Of a stretch of 64,000 bases of DNA, positions 37,950-47,543 are shown piece by piece (positions within the stretch are counted from its first letter, which is position 1; each line of letters begins with the position of its first letter). The stretch spans positions 62,001-126,000 of the forward strand of contig NZ_JAQAGY010000002.1 of the NCBI RefSeq assembly GCF_027533645.1. The letters are read 5' to 3'. Source of the stretch: Paenibacillus caseinilyticus (GTDB taxonomy: Bacteria; Bacillota; Bacilli; Paenibacillales; NBRC-103111). Below the pieces are notes generated by a model, which ran no database searches, was not told where the DNA came from, and saw nothing but the letters and a program-made list of their open reading frames with translations. The translations under genes and the position numbers were made by a program.

Positions 37950-39575
37950 TTGTATAACTTGCTGGTGGTCGATGACGAGCAGTATGCGGTGGCCGGGATT
38001 ATCCGGACCATCCGGGCGTCGGATCTGGAGATCGGAGGGATCTTCCGGGCGTACGGGGTTCATGAAGCGAAGACGGTGCTTCAGGAAACGGGGATTGACC
38101 TGCTCATCTGCGATATCGAGATGCCAGGAGATAACGGTCTGGAGCTGCTGCGCTGGGTGAACCGGGCGTCCCCGCACACGCAGACGATCTTCCTGACCGG
38201 CCACGCTGAATTCTCCTATGCCCAGGCGGCCCTGCAGCTCGGCTGCGCGGATTATCTGCTGAAGCCGGTGGGGCATGACAAGCTGCGCGAGACGGTGGCG
38301 CGGGAGCTCGATAAGATCCGGCTGCGCGGCGAGTCTGTGGACAAGGAGGCGGTCGCCGAGAAGTACCGGAGTCTCTGGGAGTCCCGCAAGGGGCTGCTCG
38401 TCGAGCGGTTCTGGTACGATCTGCTCAAGCGCCGCGAATTTCCCACCGCCGAACGGCTGCAGGAGATTCTGTCGACCTACGGCCTGGCTCTAGAGAAGCC
38501 GGGCGGCATCCTGCCGATCCTGCTGAGCATCGAGCAGTGGAAACGCCCGCTGTCCGGCGCAGATGAGGAGATCATGAAGTACGCGCTGCGCAACGCTGCG
38601 GCGGAGCTCATTCTGGGCGGCTGGGAGGGGACGGTGCTGCAGAACCCGTCGGGCAGCAATATCGTGCTGGTCTATGACGGGGGCGAAGCCTATGCCGACA
38701 AAGAGGAGCTGGCGGCCAGGTGCGAGCGGTACATCCTGGCATGCTCGGATTACTTCTACTGCAAGCTGTCATGCTATATCGGCACGCCGACCTCGATCCG
38801 TGACCTGCCAGATGCCCACGCCCGGTTGACGGGGAGCGTCCGCAGCCAGGCCGCGCGTCCGCCGGCGGTCGCTTTCCTGGAAGCGCTGGTTCCCCAGCCG
38901 CCGACCGTGCTGGTGCCGCTGTCCTGGTACACCGAATTGTCCGTGCTCTTCGAGTCGGGGCAATGCGACGAGGTTATGCAGGCGCTCGGGGAGCAGTTCG
39001 AGGCCTTCGAGTCGCAGCCGCTGACCCCGGAGTCGCTGGGCGCCTTCTATCACGCCTTCCTTCAGACGATCTACCATACGCTGCACAAGAACGGCCTGTC
39101 GGTCCACGACGTGTATGCGGCCCCCGAGCTGCACGACATGCTCTCCGCGACGCGATCGCTCGGCGACCTGCGTGCCTGGGCGGTCCGGGTCGTCACCGAA
39201 GGAATGGCCGGCCTGCAGGCGGCCAAGAAGATCGAAGGGCCGGTGGTCGAGAAAGTACGGCGCTTCATCGACGACCACCTGGCGGAGGAGCTTACGCGCG
39301 AAGAGCTGGCGGCTTACGTCCACTTCCATCCCTCTTACCTCTCCCGCCTCTTCAAGCGGACGACCGGCTTCTCCCTGACCGGCTACATACTGGAGAGGCG
39401 CATGGACAAGGCCAAGCGGCTGCTCGCCGAGTCGACGCTGCGGGTGAGCGATATTGCCCAGACGGTCGGCTACAGCAATTTTTCGCATTTCACGAAGCTG
39501 TTCAAAAAGTCGACAGGCCTGACGCCGCAGGACTACCGGAGGAAGAGGAGAGAGGAGGGAGGAATGTCTGGTTAA
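37950..39575 (+). CDS. YesN-like response regulator (receiver plus AraC-type DNA-binding domain)
   Basis: A 541-residue regulator. The receiver (about 1-120) shows LLVVDDEQY, the phosphoacceptor Asp in LLICDIEMPGDNG, FLTGH and LLKPV with the conserved Lys. A long linker follows, then a C-terminal AraC double helix-turn-helix (about 435-535; LTREELAAYVHFHPSYLSRLFK and VSDIAQTVGYSNFSHFTKLFK). Such proteins pair with a YesM histidine kinase in Paenibacillus sugar loci, but none is adjacent here, so the partner is elsewhere. The TTG start is preceded by GGGAGG 8 bases upstream. Confidence 0.92.
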   Translation: MYNLLVVDDEQYAVAGIIRTIRASDLEIGGIFRAYGVHEAKTVLQETGIDLLICDIEMPGDNGLELLRWVNRASPHTQTIFLTGHAEFSYAQAALQLGCADYLLKPVGHDKLRETVARELDKIRLRGESVDKEAVAEKYRSLWESRKGLLVERFWYDLLKRREFPTAERLQEILSTYGLALEKPGGILPILLSIEQWKRPLSGADEEIMKYALRNAAAELILGGWEGTVLQNPSGSNIVLVYDGGEAYADKEELAARCERYILACSDYFYCKLSCYIGTPTSIRDLPDAHARLTGSVRSQAARPPAVAFLEALVPQPPTVLVPLSWYTELSVLFESGQCDEVMQALGEQFEAFESQPLTPESLGAFYHAFLQTIYHTLHKNGLSVHDVYAAPELHDMLSATRSLGDLRAWAVRVVTEGMAGLQAAKKIEGPVVEKVRRFIDDHLAEELTREELAAYVHFHPSYLSRLFKRTTGFSLTGYILERRMDKAKRLLAESTLRVSDIAQTVGYSNFSHFTKLFKKSTGLTPQDYRRKRREEGGMSG

Positions 39576-39754
39576 AACGCAGGAGGAGGCGAGTTCATAA
39601 TCATCATTCAAGTAACCATGGATTCCGGGCATGAATAGAGGCAGCGGCATTCCGTACTAGTCTGGTTGGCGGAAGTGCGGATCCGTTGCAATGAGTTACC
39701 TCGGGATGAACGAAGGAGCGGCTCATCAAGCAGCAGCCCCTTTCCCGCAGGAAC

Positions 39755-40202
39755 CTATTGCCCGGGCTTATCCAACTCCGGCTGTGTAGTTTCATGCAGC
39801 CGAACAGACCATTCCACGTTCTTATACAGACGGCCTACCACTGTGCGTTTCAACAGAAGCTGCTCCTGTATCGTGGTGAGGCCCGGGGCCCGGAAAGCAT
39901 AACCTTCCGGCGAATCTTCGCCCAGAAGGGTGAAGTCGTCCTTCCATCCGCTGCCTTGGGGTGTGGAGACTCCCCGCTTAGTGGGTTGGTATTTTCTCGT
40001 ATGACCGCTTGGATCTTCTAAAGTCCACTCATCCTCGGAGAAGAAGCGCTGCACGATAATTCGAAGGAAGCTGTTGGATGAGTATCTGAAGATGGGCGCG
40101 GTTCTCATCCTCTAGCAGAACGTCTTCCGGGTTAGCGCCGAAAGTGGAGTCATAGGGGCTAGGAGTTCTATACCATATAGACGTATTCTTCCAGCAAAAC
40201 TC
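39755..40202 (-). pseudogene. Remnants of an ECF sigma factor and a DUF4179-like anti-sigma protein
   Basis: Minus-strand frame 40202-40032 reads NPEDVLLEDENRAHLQILIQ then QLPSNYRAALLLRG-stop, the region 4 pattern of ECF sigma factors. Just after, in another frame, DEWTLEDPSGHTRKYQ and GWKDDFTLL...LLLKRTVVGRLYKNVEWSVRL continue to a stop at 39755. This resembles the C-terminal part of DUF4179-type anti-sigma proteins. Neither has a start. The pair seems to have been fused by a large internal deletion. The sigma part is fairly clear, the anti-sigma part tentative. Confidence 0.5.
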
Positions 40203-40284
40203 TCACTGCTGTTATGATAATTCTGGCGGATAATTCAATAAGCATATGCGTACCCTGGGAATGGCACAGAGGGCCCATATATAC

Positions 40285-40323
40285 GAAAACACCGGAAACC
40301 CGCATTGCGCAGGCTTCCGGTGT
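40285..40323 (-). terminator. Intrinsic terminator of the GH48 gene
   Basis: On the minus strand ACACCGGAA...TTCCGGTGT with inner GC pairing is followed by TTTTCG, about 78 bases after the stop. Confidence 0.8.
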
Positions 40324-40400
40324 TTGGGCTGTGTAACGACTTTCTATAAGCTAATCAGCTGAGGAGGGGTGAACTCCCGCTCAAGTATCTCGATACGCAC

Positions 40401-43400
40401 TTACGGCTCCACGCCCCAGATCAGCACGCCGTCCTTGTAGACGGTGACCTTGTTCCAATCCGTGAAAGCCGTCTTCGTCGGGTCGAACGAGTAATCGTTG
40501 CTCTCGTTCAGGTTCGACCAGTTGGCGCGGTTGATGCGCGTCTGGATCTCGCCGCTGCTGCCACCGGCGGCGATGGAGCCGGCACCGGTGCCGAAGCCGA
40601 CTTCGAGATAGCTGTCGGCCCCCGTACGGGCGGCGGCCAGCTTGACGAACTTGCCGGTCACATTGGAGCTGCCGACCACGGCATAGTCCACGTTGAAGTT
40701 CAGCGCTTGGTCGCTGTCGGCCGTGTACCAGTAACGGATCGTGAGGGAGCTCAGCGGCACGGCGCTTGTTCCCTTGTTCACCAGGTTAAAATGCGGCTTG
40801 AACTGGTTATCCACCGGGTTCGTGTCGGCTGCACGGTACTGCAGTGACACGGCGCCCGTGCTTGCCGGAGCCTGCGGCTTGGCGCTCACTTGGGCGGAGT
40901 TCGCGCTCTCGCCTGCGGCGTTGACGGCGCTGACGACATAGTAGTACGTCGTGCCGTTGGTCACGGCGGTATCCGTGTAGCCGGTCGCCGTCACCCCGGT
41001 GGCGAGCGCCGTATACGGTCCGCCCGCCGTCGTCGCGCGCTTCACGGTGTACGAAGCGGCACCGGCGGAGGCGCTCCACCCCAGCGTGACCTTGGCGTCA
41101 CCCGCTGCAGCCGTCAGGCCCGCAGGCGCTGCCGGTACGGCCGGCGTGCCGGCCTGCGGCTTGGCGCTGACCTGGGCGGAGTTCGGGCTCTCGCCAACGG
41201 CGTTGACCGCGCTGACGACATAGTAGTATGTCGTGCCGTTGGTCAGGCCTGTGTTCGTGAAGCTCGTGCCCGTCACCCCGGTGGCGACCGTCGTGTACGG
41301 TCCGCCTGCGGTGGTCGCCCGCTTCACGTTGTAGGACGCCGCGCCTGCAGAGGCGCTCCAGGTCAGCGTCGCTTTGGCATCACCTGCGGCCGCTGCGAGC
41401 CCGGCCGGAGCACCCGGCACCGACGGCGTCGTCGTGCCGCTGCCGAACAGGCGGCTGTATTCGGCGTAGGCCGTAGCCATATCCACCTGCGCCCAGAAGC
41501 GGTGATACGTGAAGGTCGGCTCGCCTTTGGTCCATTTTTTGGCGGCTTGGTCATAGGAGCTCTTATACAGGTTCTCGAGATAGGACCACTTCGGATCCTG
41601 CTTGATCTTCGGCCGCAGATCGGTGTAGGACAGGTAGACGCCATCGCCGCCCTTGGCCGGATCGGATGGAACCCCTCCGGTACCCGGCAGCGTATTGCCC
41701 TGGCCGTACGTGCCGCTCCAGCCCGACGGGAAGTAGATCTCCTTCGTGAAGTAGCGGGAATAATCGCCGCGCTTCTCGGGGACGGCGATGCCGATGCCGT
41801 CGTTGTGGTTCCAGGCGACGTTCAGCAGCTGCTCTGCCGTCGTTTTGGCCTGCGAGCCCGCCGCCGTCAGGGTACCGTTATTCTCCGCCTGTGCCCCCGC
41901 CGCATAGAAGGTGAGCAGCTTAATGTAGGAGCCGAGTACGCCGGTATCCTGGGAGGTGCCTTTGGCGATGACATGGTAATTCGGGTTGCCGGTGAAGCTG
42001 CCGAAGCCCTTCCAGGTGTCAGGCTGCCCGGTCCATTCCTGCCCGCCGAGAATGTAGAACTGCCCGGGATCCGGGGTCGTGGCCACCTGCGGGTTGGCGC
42101 CGCCGAGGATTTTTTGGCCGCTGCTGTTCAGGAAGTAGCCGTCGCTGTCGGTCACCGGTTTCTTGTCGACGAACGTGTAGGAGAGCGCCCATTTCACCCA
42201 TTGGTCCATAACACGTTTGGCCATCTTGAAGTTCTCCGAGGCCGTGTCGCCCTTGGCGGCCATCGAGTAGTAGTATTCCGCGATCCGTTCGACCGGCCAG
42301 GCCTGGAAGCCGAACCAGGTGTTCGACGGCGGATCGTGGTAGACCGGCGCATCCTCGTACGCCATGCCGTAGAAGGTGCTGACGCCGGCAGGGTAAGGCG
42401 CATACGTGCCGCCCTTGCTGTTGGTGGCGCCGCCGCCGATCCCGCCTTCGCTGGACAGAAGCCACGTATAGAATTCGAGCTGGCGCTTCAGCGAGGTTTC
42501 CCAGTCCTGTTTGGCTGTAGGCGATTTGGGAGCGAGCCCGCCCTCGGACAGGGCGTAAGCGGCCATCGGGTTCTGGTACGCCTGGTGGTTATGCGATGCG
42601 CCGATCCGCCAAGCCCAGTTCGAGCCGATGCCTCCGCCCCAAGCCGTATACCAGGCCATGAGGTAATGCGCGGAATCCTTGCCGGAGCCCGGAGCCGGCG
42701 TGCCGTCCGCCGCGCTGCCGATCTGCTGGAAGTACTTGTCGTACATGCCGTAGCGGAGGTAGTCGCCGAGCTTCTTGGCTTTTTCCAGGTAGACGGTGTT
42801 GTTGTACCCGAGGCTCTTCGCCCAGTACATGACCTGCACGACACGCGCATCCGCATCGGTCGCGTCGGTGTATCTCCACTGCTTCGCAGGGGCGCTGTTG
42901 TCCTTCACGAACAGGGTGGCGAAGCCTTCGCCCGGCTTGCCGAACTGGAATGTCTCCTGGGACGGATGAGGGATCGCTTCCCAGACGGATTCCTGCTCGC
43001 CGCGCTGGAACGTATTGATATAGTTCGCGGTATGGGAGGGGTTCAGCGGATTGCCGAAGCCGTACCAGTTGTCGGCGTCGACAAGCCAGTGCATGAGGTA
43101 AGTCTGGTTATTGCCGTAGGTCGACTTGAGCTCGGCGTCCAGCGGATCCTTGCCGGCCGTCACCGAGCTGCCGAGCTGCGAGGGGTATTGGTCGGGCTGC
43201 GGGTGCTCCGGCGCATAGGTGGCGGGGCTCGACGGGTTATAGCCGCCCATCGTCGGCTGCTCGGAGGCATTAGGAATAATGTACTTTTCCATGTTGTCCC
43301 ATGCCTGCTCGAGCCGGGTCCAGTTGCCTGTATGATGTCCATAAAGCGCTTCCAACCAGAGCCAGTAGCTGTAAGTCTCGGAGGTCGTCATGTGACCGTG

Positions 43401-43652
43401 GTCCGGGGCTTCGCTGAGAAGCGTCTCGACCGCATGATAAGGGATGCCTTCCGGCGAGAAATACCCGTTCGCCGGGTCCTTGATCTGGTTGTACAAGGTG
43501 AGGAAGCGGGTCTTGTTCGTCGTATCCTCCGCGGCATAGGCGCGGTTCACCGGGGCGGTCAGGGCTAGTCCCGAGAACAGCGGCAGGGAGAGGGAAGAGG
43601 CGAGAAGCAGCTTGCCGAGGCGCTGGTACACTTTCGTGTTCTTCTTATTCAC
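40401..43652 (-). CDS. GH48 cellulase with two FN3 domains and a CBM3
   Basis: A 1083-residue secreted cellobiohydrolase, processive from the reducing end of cellulose. Order: signal peptide (about 1-38, ending AYA), GH48 catalytic domain (about 40-690; TTSETYSYWLWLEALYG holds the catalytic acid region, with GGYNPSSPATYAPEHPQPDQ and DADNWYGFG further on), two near-identical fibronectin III repeats (about 700-890, GAASY-V-KRATTAGGPYT) and a C-terminal CBM3 (about 900-1083; YWYTADSDQALNF, SYLEVGFG). The GTG at 43652 follows AGGAGG and the signal peptide; the longer frame upstream has no support. It is the only classical cellulase in the window and is monocistronic. Confidence 0.95.
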   Translation of the reverse strand: MNKKNTKVYQRLGKLLLASSLSLPLFSGLALTAPVNRAYAAEDTTNKTRFLTLYNQIKDPANGYFSPEGIPYHAVETLLSEAPDHGHMTTSETYSYWLWLEALYGHHTGNWTRLEQAWDNMEKYIIPNASEQPTMGGYNPSSPATYAPEHPQPDQYPSQLGSSVTAGKDPLDAELKSTYGNNQTYLMHWLVDADNWYGFGNPLNPSHTANYINTFQRGEQESVWEAIPHPSQETFQFGKPGEGFATLFVKDNSAPAKQWRYTDATDADARVVQVMYWAKSLGYNNTVYLEKAKKLGDYLRYGMYDKYFQQIGSAADGTPAPGSGKDSAHYLMAWYTAWGGGIGSNWAWRIGASHNHQAYQNPMAAYALSEGGLAPKSPTAKQDWETSLKRQLEFYTWLLSSEGGIGGGATNSKGGTYAPYPAGVSTFYGMAYEDAPVYHDPPSNTWFGFQAWPVERIAEYYYSMAAKGDTASENFKMAKRVMDQWVKWALSYTFVDKKPVTDSDGYFLNSSGQKILGGANPQVATTPDPGQFYILGGQEWTGQPDTWKGFGSFTGNPNYHVIAKGTSQDTGVLGSYIKLLTFYAAGAQAENNGTLTAAGSQAKTTAEQLLNVAWNHNDGIGIAVPEKRGDYSRYFTKEIYFPSGWSGTYGQGNTLPGTGGVPSDPAKGGDGVYLSYTDLRPKIKQDPKWSYLENLYKSSYDQAAKKWTKGEPTFTYHRFWAQVDMATAYAEYSRLFGSGTTTPSVPGAPAGLAAAAGDAKATLTWSASAGAASYNVKRATTAGGPYTTVATGVTGTSFTNTGLTNGTTYYYVVSAVNAVGESPNSAQVSAKPQAGTPAVPAAPAGLTAAAGDAKVTLGWSASAGAASYTVKRATTAGGPYTALATGVTATGYTDTAVTNGTTYYYVVSAVNAAGESANSAQVSAKPQAPASTGAVSLQYRAADTNPVDNQFKPHFNLVNKGTSAVPLSSLTIRYWYTADSDQALNFNVDYAVVGSSNVTGKFVKLAAARTGADSYLEVGFGTGAGSIAAGGSSGEIQTRINRANWSNLNESNDYSFDPTKTAFTDWNKVTVYKDGVLIWGVEP

Positions 43653-43943
43653 GATTTGAATTCCTCCTAGGAATAGTGTGGAAAGCGGAGAGTCCGGCCC
43701 TCCTTTCCGGTGCTGGGTCCGAGACGCGTTGCGCAATCCCTTGTACCGATTGTAAAATATTCCCTGGACCATAACTTCCACAGGCGTGACTTTTTGAGTA
43801 GCGGTTTCGTAACCTTGTACGGGTGGCGGGTGGCGGGTGGCGGGTTGCTGGGGGCTCGGGCGAGTCTGCAGACCGCTCACTGGTTTCGTTAGCAAGCAGG
43901 ATAACTTCATCTTTGCAGGGGAAATTATCCTTGAGGTGATGCT

Positions 43944-44441
43944 ATGCGTCTATGGATGATGCTGATTCCTTTGTTGCTTTTAGAGATTAGTACAACAGCT
44001 GCTCAGCCAGAAACACAGCCAAAGGTACAATACCCATGCAGTGTTGTATTGCTTCCAGTTATGGATATGCCTAATACGCAAGGGGCTGCATTGATAACCA
44101 AAGTAAAAAAGCCCTATACCGCTGACCCCATCAGCCCTTTAAGAGAACGTCAAAGTGTAGGGATTTATGCTGATTGGATGCCAGATCCATCTTCGTTTGG
44201 TGATTATGATCAGTATGAAGGATTGGTCCAAATACCTGGTGCGATCTCTTGGCGCTTTAAATTGTCTGCAGTATATACGAAGACTTCTGGTTTCTTTGGA
44301 GGTCAGCTTTGGGCAGGGAAAACGGAAGAGATTTCGATGGATCTTCCAGTGAATACACGTGTGGAGGTGCGGCTTTTTAATTCAAAGACGAAGGAGACGG
44401 GGCGTGCTATTGCGCAAAATACACTTCAGGGGTGCAAGTAA
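43944..44441 (+). CDS. Exported hypothetical protein
   Basis: A 165-residue protein with a short signal peptide (MRLWMMLIPLLLLEISTTAA) and a beta-rich mature part (SWRFKLSAVYTKTSGFFGGQ and VNTRVEVRLFNSKTKETGRA). GAGGTGAT precedes the ATG. AT-richer than its neighbours. No family recognised; it may be a small cell-surface or secreted protein. The 290 bases before it hold the upstream regions of this gene and of GH48. Confidence 0.55.
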   Translation: MRLWMMLIPLLLLEISTTAAQPETQPKVQYPCSVVLLPVMDMPNTQGAALITKVKKPYTADPISPLRERQSVGIYADWMPDPSSFGDYDQYEGLVQIPGAISWRFKLSAVYTKTSGFFGGQLWAGKTEEISMDLPVNTRVEVRLFNSKTKETGRAIAQNTLQGCK

Positions 44442-44480
44442 ACATTGGTATATATGCCGAGATACACGGGGCGCTGGATC

Positions 44481-45446
44481 TTATAGATACTGCTGTCTAA
44501 TGGTCTCGATTTTATGTGTGATGTACTCTACAGCCTCTGCAGGCTCCAGGATTCTTGCATCTCCCCCCAGGGCCCAGAACATATCTGCAAAAAAAGGCAA
44601 TTTCTTAACGGGGATCTGGATGCGGATGGTTCCGCTTCCGTCTTCATGAAGTTCCATGCAGGGGCCGAACCAGACGCTCGATTCGAGTGCACGGACGCCT
44701 TCCTGCGTAAGCTTTACGATAAGAGAGGTTCGCTCAAATCGGGTCAGATCGGGAGTAATCCAATCGAATACGGATCTGTTCAGGTCTTCCCGGTAGGGGA
44801 GCGATTCGTTCAAACGGGCGGAGGTTATTCGGTCCGCGCGGAAAAGCCGGTGCGTTTGACGCAGAAAGCAGAAGGACGGACAGTACCAATAGCCTTCGCT
44901 TGCATAAAGGCCCACCGGCTGGATATCTCTTTGCGTCAAACCGTCCGTGGAATGGTACGTGATGGTAACGATGCTTTTTTTCATGATCGCCTGCAGCAAA
45001 ATTTGGAGGAAGGCCGAGGACATGGAACGGTAAGGATTCCAGATGACCACTTTGTTCTTCAGCCGGTCGATCTGCTCCTTCACGTCGGCAGGCAAGTAAT
45101 GATAGAACTTATGGATCGCGGAAGCCGCGCCTTCGTCAAAAGGCAAAGAGCCGAAATACTGCAAGGACTGGCAGGCGAAAAAAATGGCGACGGCTTCGCT
45201 CTCCAAGAATGAAATCGGCGGTAACATCCTCTCCTGCAGCAGCCGATAGCCGCCGCCCCGTCCCTGTACTGTGTAAATAGGAAAGCCTACTTCGCTCAGT
45301 TCCTGCAAATCCCGGGTAATCGTTCGTGTAGACAAGCCAAACTCGTCGGCAAGTTCCCGGACCGTAAATGATTTTTTGGCGTTGATCACCATCATCAGTT
45401 GAATTAGCCGCTGTGATTTTATCAAAAGGATTCCTCGCCTGCTCAT
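44481..45446 (-). CDS. YafY-type regulator with WYL domain
   Basis: A 321-residue transcription factor: N-terminal helix-turn-helix (about 20-60; FTVRELADEFGLSTRTITRD, then LQELSEVGFPIY) with a Gly-rich wing (GRGGGYRL), and a C-terminal WYL ligand-sensing domain (about 145-225; QPVGLYASEGYWY has the WYL-like core) plus the WCX tail. The ATG at 45446 has only a weak ribosome site. A TTG at 45425 after GAGGAA is an equally likely start. It is divergent from a DinB gene, the usual partner in Bacilli. Confidence 0.9.
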   Translation of the reverse strand: MSRRGILLIKSQRLIQLMMVINAKKSFTVRELADEFGLSTRTITRDLQELSEVGFPIYTVQGRGGGYRLLQERMLPPISFLESEAVAIFFACQSLQYFGSLPFDEGAASAIHKFYHYLPADVKEQIDRLKNKVVIWNPYRSMSSAFLQILLQAIMKKSIVTITYHSTDGLTQRDIQPVGLYASEGYWYCPSFCFLRQTHRLFRADRITSARLNESLPYREDLNRSVFDWITPDLTRFERTSLIVKLTQEGVRALESSVWFGPCMELHEDGSGTIRIQIPVKKLPFFADMFWALGGDARILEPAEAVEYITHKIETIRQQYL

Positions 45447-45547
45447 TTTCTTTCAGTTTATCATGAAAATAAGCCGGGATCTGTCTTATTTGAGTGTTAT
45501 GGTCTTCTCGTGAGCAGCTATTATAAGCTTGGAGAGGATGAGAGAAG

Positions 45548-46066
45548 ATGAATAAAGATATGTCCCATGTACAGGACCTTCTGTTCGACGAAATGGAGCT
45601 GGCGCTCTCTACGACCTGTGGATTAATCGCTAAGATCAAGGAAGATCAGTGGGAATTTCGCCCCCAGGAAGGGATGATGAGTTTAATCGAGCTTGTCCGT
45701 CATCTTGTACAAGTCCCCGCACTGGAGCTGGCGATCCTGCAGGAGAAGCCCGAGGAGGAGATTAGGAATCTTGCGATGACGATCATGCATCTGCGTGATG
45801 CAGCTTCCTTATCGGATGTCATGCACCGGGGAGTACAAGAGTTGAAACGGTATATGATTTCCTTGGATGAGAAGGATTTTCTGTATAAGACGACGGCTCC
45901 TTTTTTTGCCAAACATCACCCCGTCGCTCAGGCGAAATGGTTGATTGAGATTACGACGCATCTGTTTCATCACCGGGCACAGATGTTTACTTATATGAAA
46001 CAATTAGGACTTCCTGTGTCCATGCTTGACTTATACGGTCCGCAATCCGATTCTTGGACGATCTGA
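45548..46066 (+). CDS. DinB-like (DinB_2) protein
   Basis: A 172-residue four-helix-bundle protein. Family His residues are in IELVRHLVQVP (about residue 55) and ITTHLFHHRAQMFTYMKQLG (about 135-150). GGATGAGAGAAG precedes the ATG. It is divergently paired with the WYL regulator, which probably controls it. Function is unknown; some relatives are thiol transferases. A strong terminator follows at 46171. Confidence 0.85.
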   Translation: MNKDMSHVQDLLFDEMELALSTTCGLIAKIKEDQWEFRPQEGMMSLIELVRHLVQVPALELAILQEKPEEEIRNLAMTIMHLRDAASLSDVMHRGVQELKRYMISLDEKDFLYKTTAPFFAKHHPVAQAKWLIEITTHLFHHRAQMFTYMKQLGLPVSMLDLYGPQSDSWTI

Positions 46067-46170
46067 CGAGGAACCCGAAGGATCCGATGGCGACAGGAAT
46101 GAGCTGAAGTGAACAGCGGCAGTGGAAGGGAGCACGGCACCCACGCAGCATTCGCGCAGGCAGCAGAATA

Positions 46171-46226
46171 AAAAAACACAGCGGCATTCCGGGAGCTTGG
46201 ATCCCTGACGGCCGCTGTGTTTTTTT
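46171..46226. terminator. Bidirectional terminator
   Basis: AAAAAACACAGCGGC and GCCGCTGTGTTTTTTT form a 15-bp stem between the convergent DinB and MFS genes, with A and T runs for both directions. Confidence 0.9.
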
Positions 46227-46235
46227 GAACTATTT

Positions 46236-46266
46236 AGAATTTATATCTCACTAGGGCTCGATCCAG
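46236..46266 (+). repeat. Dispersed intergenic repeat, copy 2
   Basis: AGAATTTATATCTCACTAGG then GCTCGATCCAG, just behind the bidirectional terminator and before the 3' end of the MFS gene. Same orientation as copies at 2010 and 58444. Confidence 0.75.
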
Positions 46267-46312
46267 ATTCCACCCGTCATGCCGATTGCGCCTGCGGTCC
46301 GCTTCCCGCGGA

Positions 46313-47524
46313 CTACGCCGCCTGCCGGCCTGCTGCGGCCTTGTTCTGCTTGCGGTGATGCAGCAGGTAGTACAGCACCACCGTGAAGGCGGTGATGACC
46401 GCGCCGACCAGGTACATCGTGCCGTAGCTTGTCCCCGCGGCGACGATGCCGAGGATATAGGACCCGAGGCCGTACCCGGTGTCGAAGAGGACGAAGTACG
46501 TCCCGGTCGCGAGGCCGCTGCGGTGGGCGGGGGCTGCCTTCAGCGCGATGGCCTGGAAGCTCGGCAGCAGGGCACCGAAGCCGAGGCCGATCACGGCGCC
46601 GGTGAAGAGAAAGAAGGCGGCGGAGTGGGCTTCGCTCAGCAGGAGCATGCCGACGACGAACAGCGCGAGTCCGGGATACACGAGGACATGCTCGCCTCTG
46701 CGGTCGAAGATCCGGCCCGTGAACGGCCGGGAGATCAGGATCATCGCGGCGAACACGATGAAGAAGTAGGAGGCGATGGACTCGAGTCCGATCTCCTTGG
46801 CGAACACGGAGATGAAGGTCGAGATGGCCCCGTACGAGAAGGCGAGCACGCTGCCGGCCAGGGAGATCGGAATGGCTGCCGGCTCGATGAACCGCGTCCA
46901 GTGCCACGGATGCCCGGTGACCGGCTTCGGCACATGTGCCGGTATGCGCACGGTGCTGCCGCAGAGAAGGGCGAGCACGGCCAGGATGGCACAGGCGGTG
47001 AAGAGCACGGTGAAGTCGAAGCTGCCGATGAACATGAGCCCGAGGTAAGGGCCGACCACCATGGCCAGGCTCATGAACAGGCTGAAGTAGCCGACGCCTT
47101 CGCCCTTGCGGGATGCAGGCACCCGGTCGACGGCGATGGCGGAGGTAGCCGTGGCGGCAATCCCGAAGGAGACGCCGTGCAGCACCCGGAGCGCCAGCAG
47201 GGCGGGCAAGCTGTGCACGCTCAAGTAGAAAGCGCTGCAGACGGCATACAGCACGAGTGCGGTGAGCAGCAGCGTGCGGCGGCTGCGTTCATCGAGCCAT
47301 TTGCCGGTCAGCGGACGGAACACCACCGCCGCGATGACGAAGACGGTCGTGACGAGCCCGATCTGCCCTTTGCTGCCGTGAAGCTCGTCCAGCACATAGC
47401 TTGGCAGCGTTACGGCCAGCATGTAGAACGTCATGAAGACGAAGAAGGAGCTGAAGCAGATCGAGATAAAATCCCGGGTCCATAAGGGAGCGTGTGCGGC
47501 TTGTATCGGAGATGGATGCTGCAT
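46313..47524 (-). CDS. MFS transporter, MarR-linked
   Basis: A 403-residue 12-helix exporter of the major facilitator superfamily. Motif A is seen as FRPLTGKWLDERSRRTLLL, its second-half version as ISRPFTGRIFDRRGEHVL, and motif C-like GVSFGIAATATSAIAVDR in the middle of the first half. It lies 19 bases downstream of a MarR gene and is cotranscribed, which fits an exporter of a toxic organic compound. The substrate is unknown. Confidence 0.9.
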   Translation of the reverse strand: MQHPSPIQAAHAPLWTRDFISICFSSFFVFMTFYMLAVTLPSYVLDELHGSKGQIGLVTTVFVIAAVVFRPLTGKWLDERSRRTLLLTALVLYAVCSAFYLSVHSLPALLALRVLHGVSFGIAATATSAIAVDRVPASRKGEGVGYFSLFMSLAMVVGPYLGLMFIGSFDFTVLFTACAILAVLALLCGSTVRIPAHVPKPVTGHPWHWTRFIEPAAIPISLAGSVLAFSYGAISTFISVFAKEIGLESIASYFFIVFAAMILISRPFTGRIFDRRGEHVLVYPGLALFVVGMLLLSEAHSAAFFLFTGAVIGLGFGALLPSFQAIALKAAPAHRSGLATGTYFVLFDTGYGLGSYILGIVAAGTSYGTMYLVGAVITAFTVVLYYLLHHRKQNKAAAGRQAA

Positions 47525-47543
47525 GAGAACTTCTCTTCTTTCT

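Larger units (their letters stand above)
39576..40400. other. Region between the YesN-like gene and the GH48 gene
   Basis: Holds the decayed sigma/anti-sigma remnant on the minus strand (39755-40202) and the GH48 terminator (40285-40323). The plus strand from 39576 to 39755 shows no gene. Confidence 0.6.

Noticed and set aside
40890..43568. 892-codon plus-strand frame opposite the GH48 gene
   Set aside because: Antisense shadow of GH48/FN3 coding; no start signals or recognisable domains.
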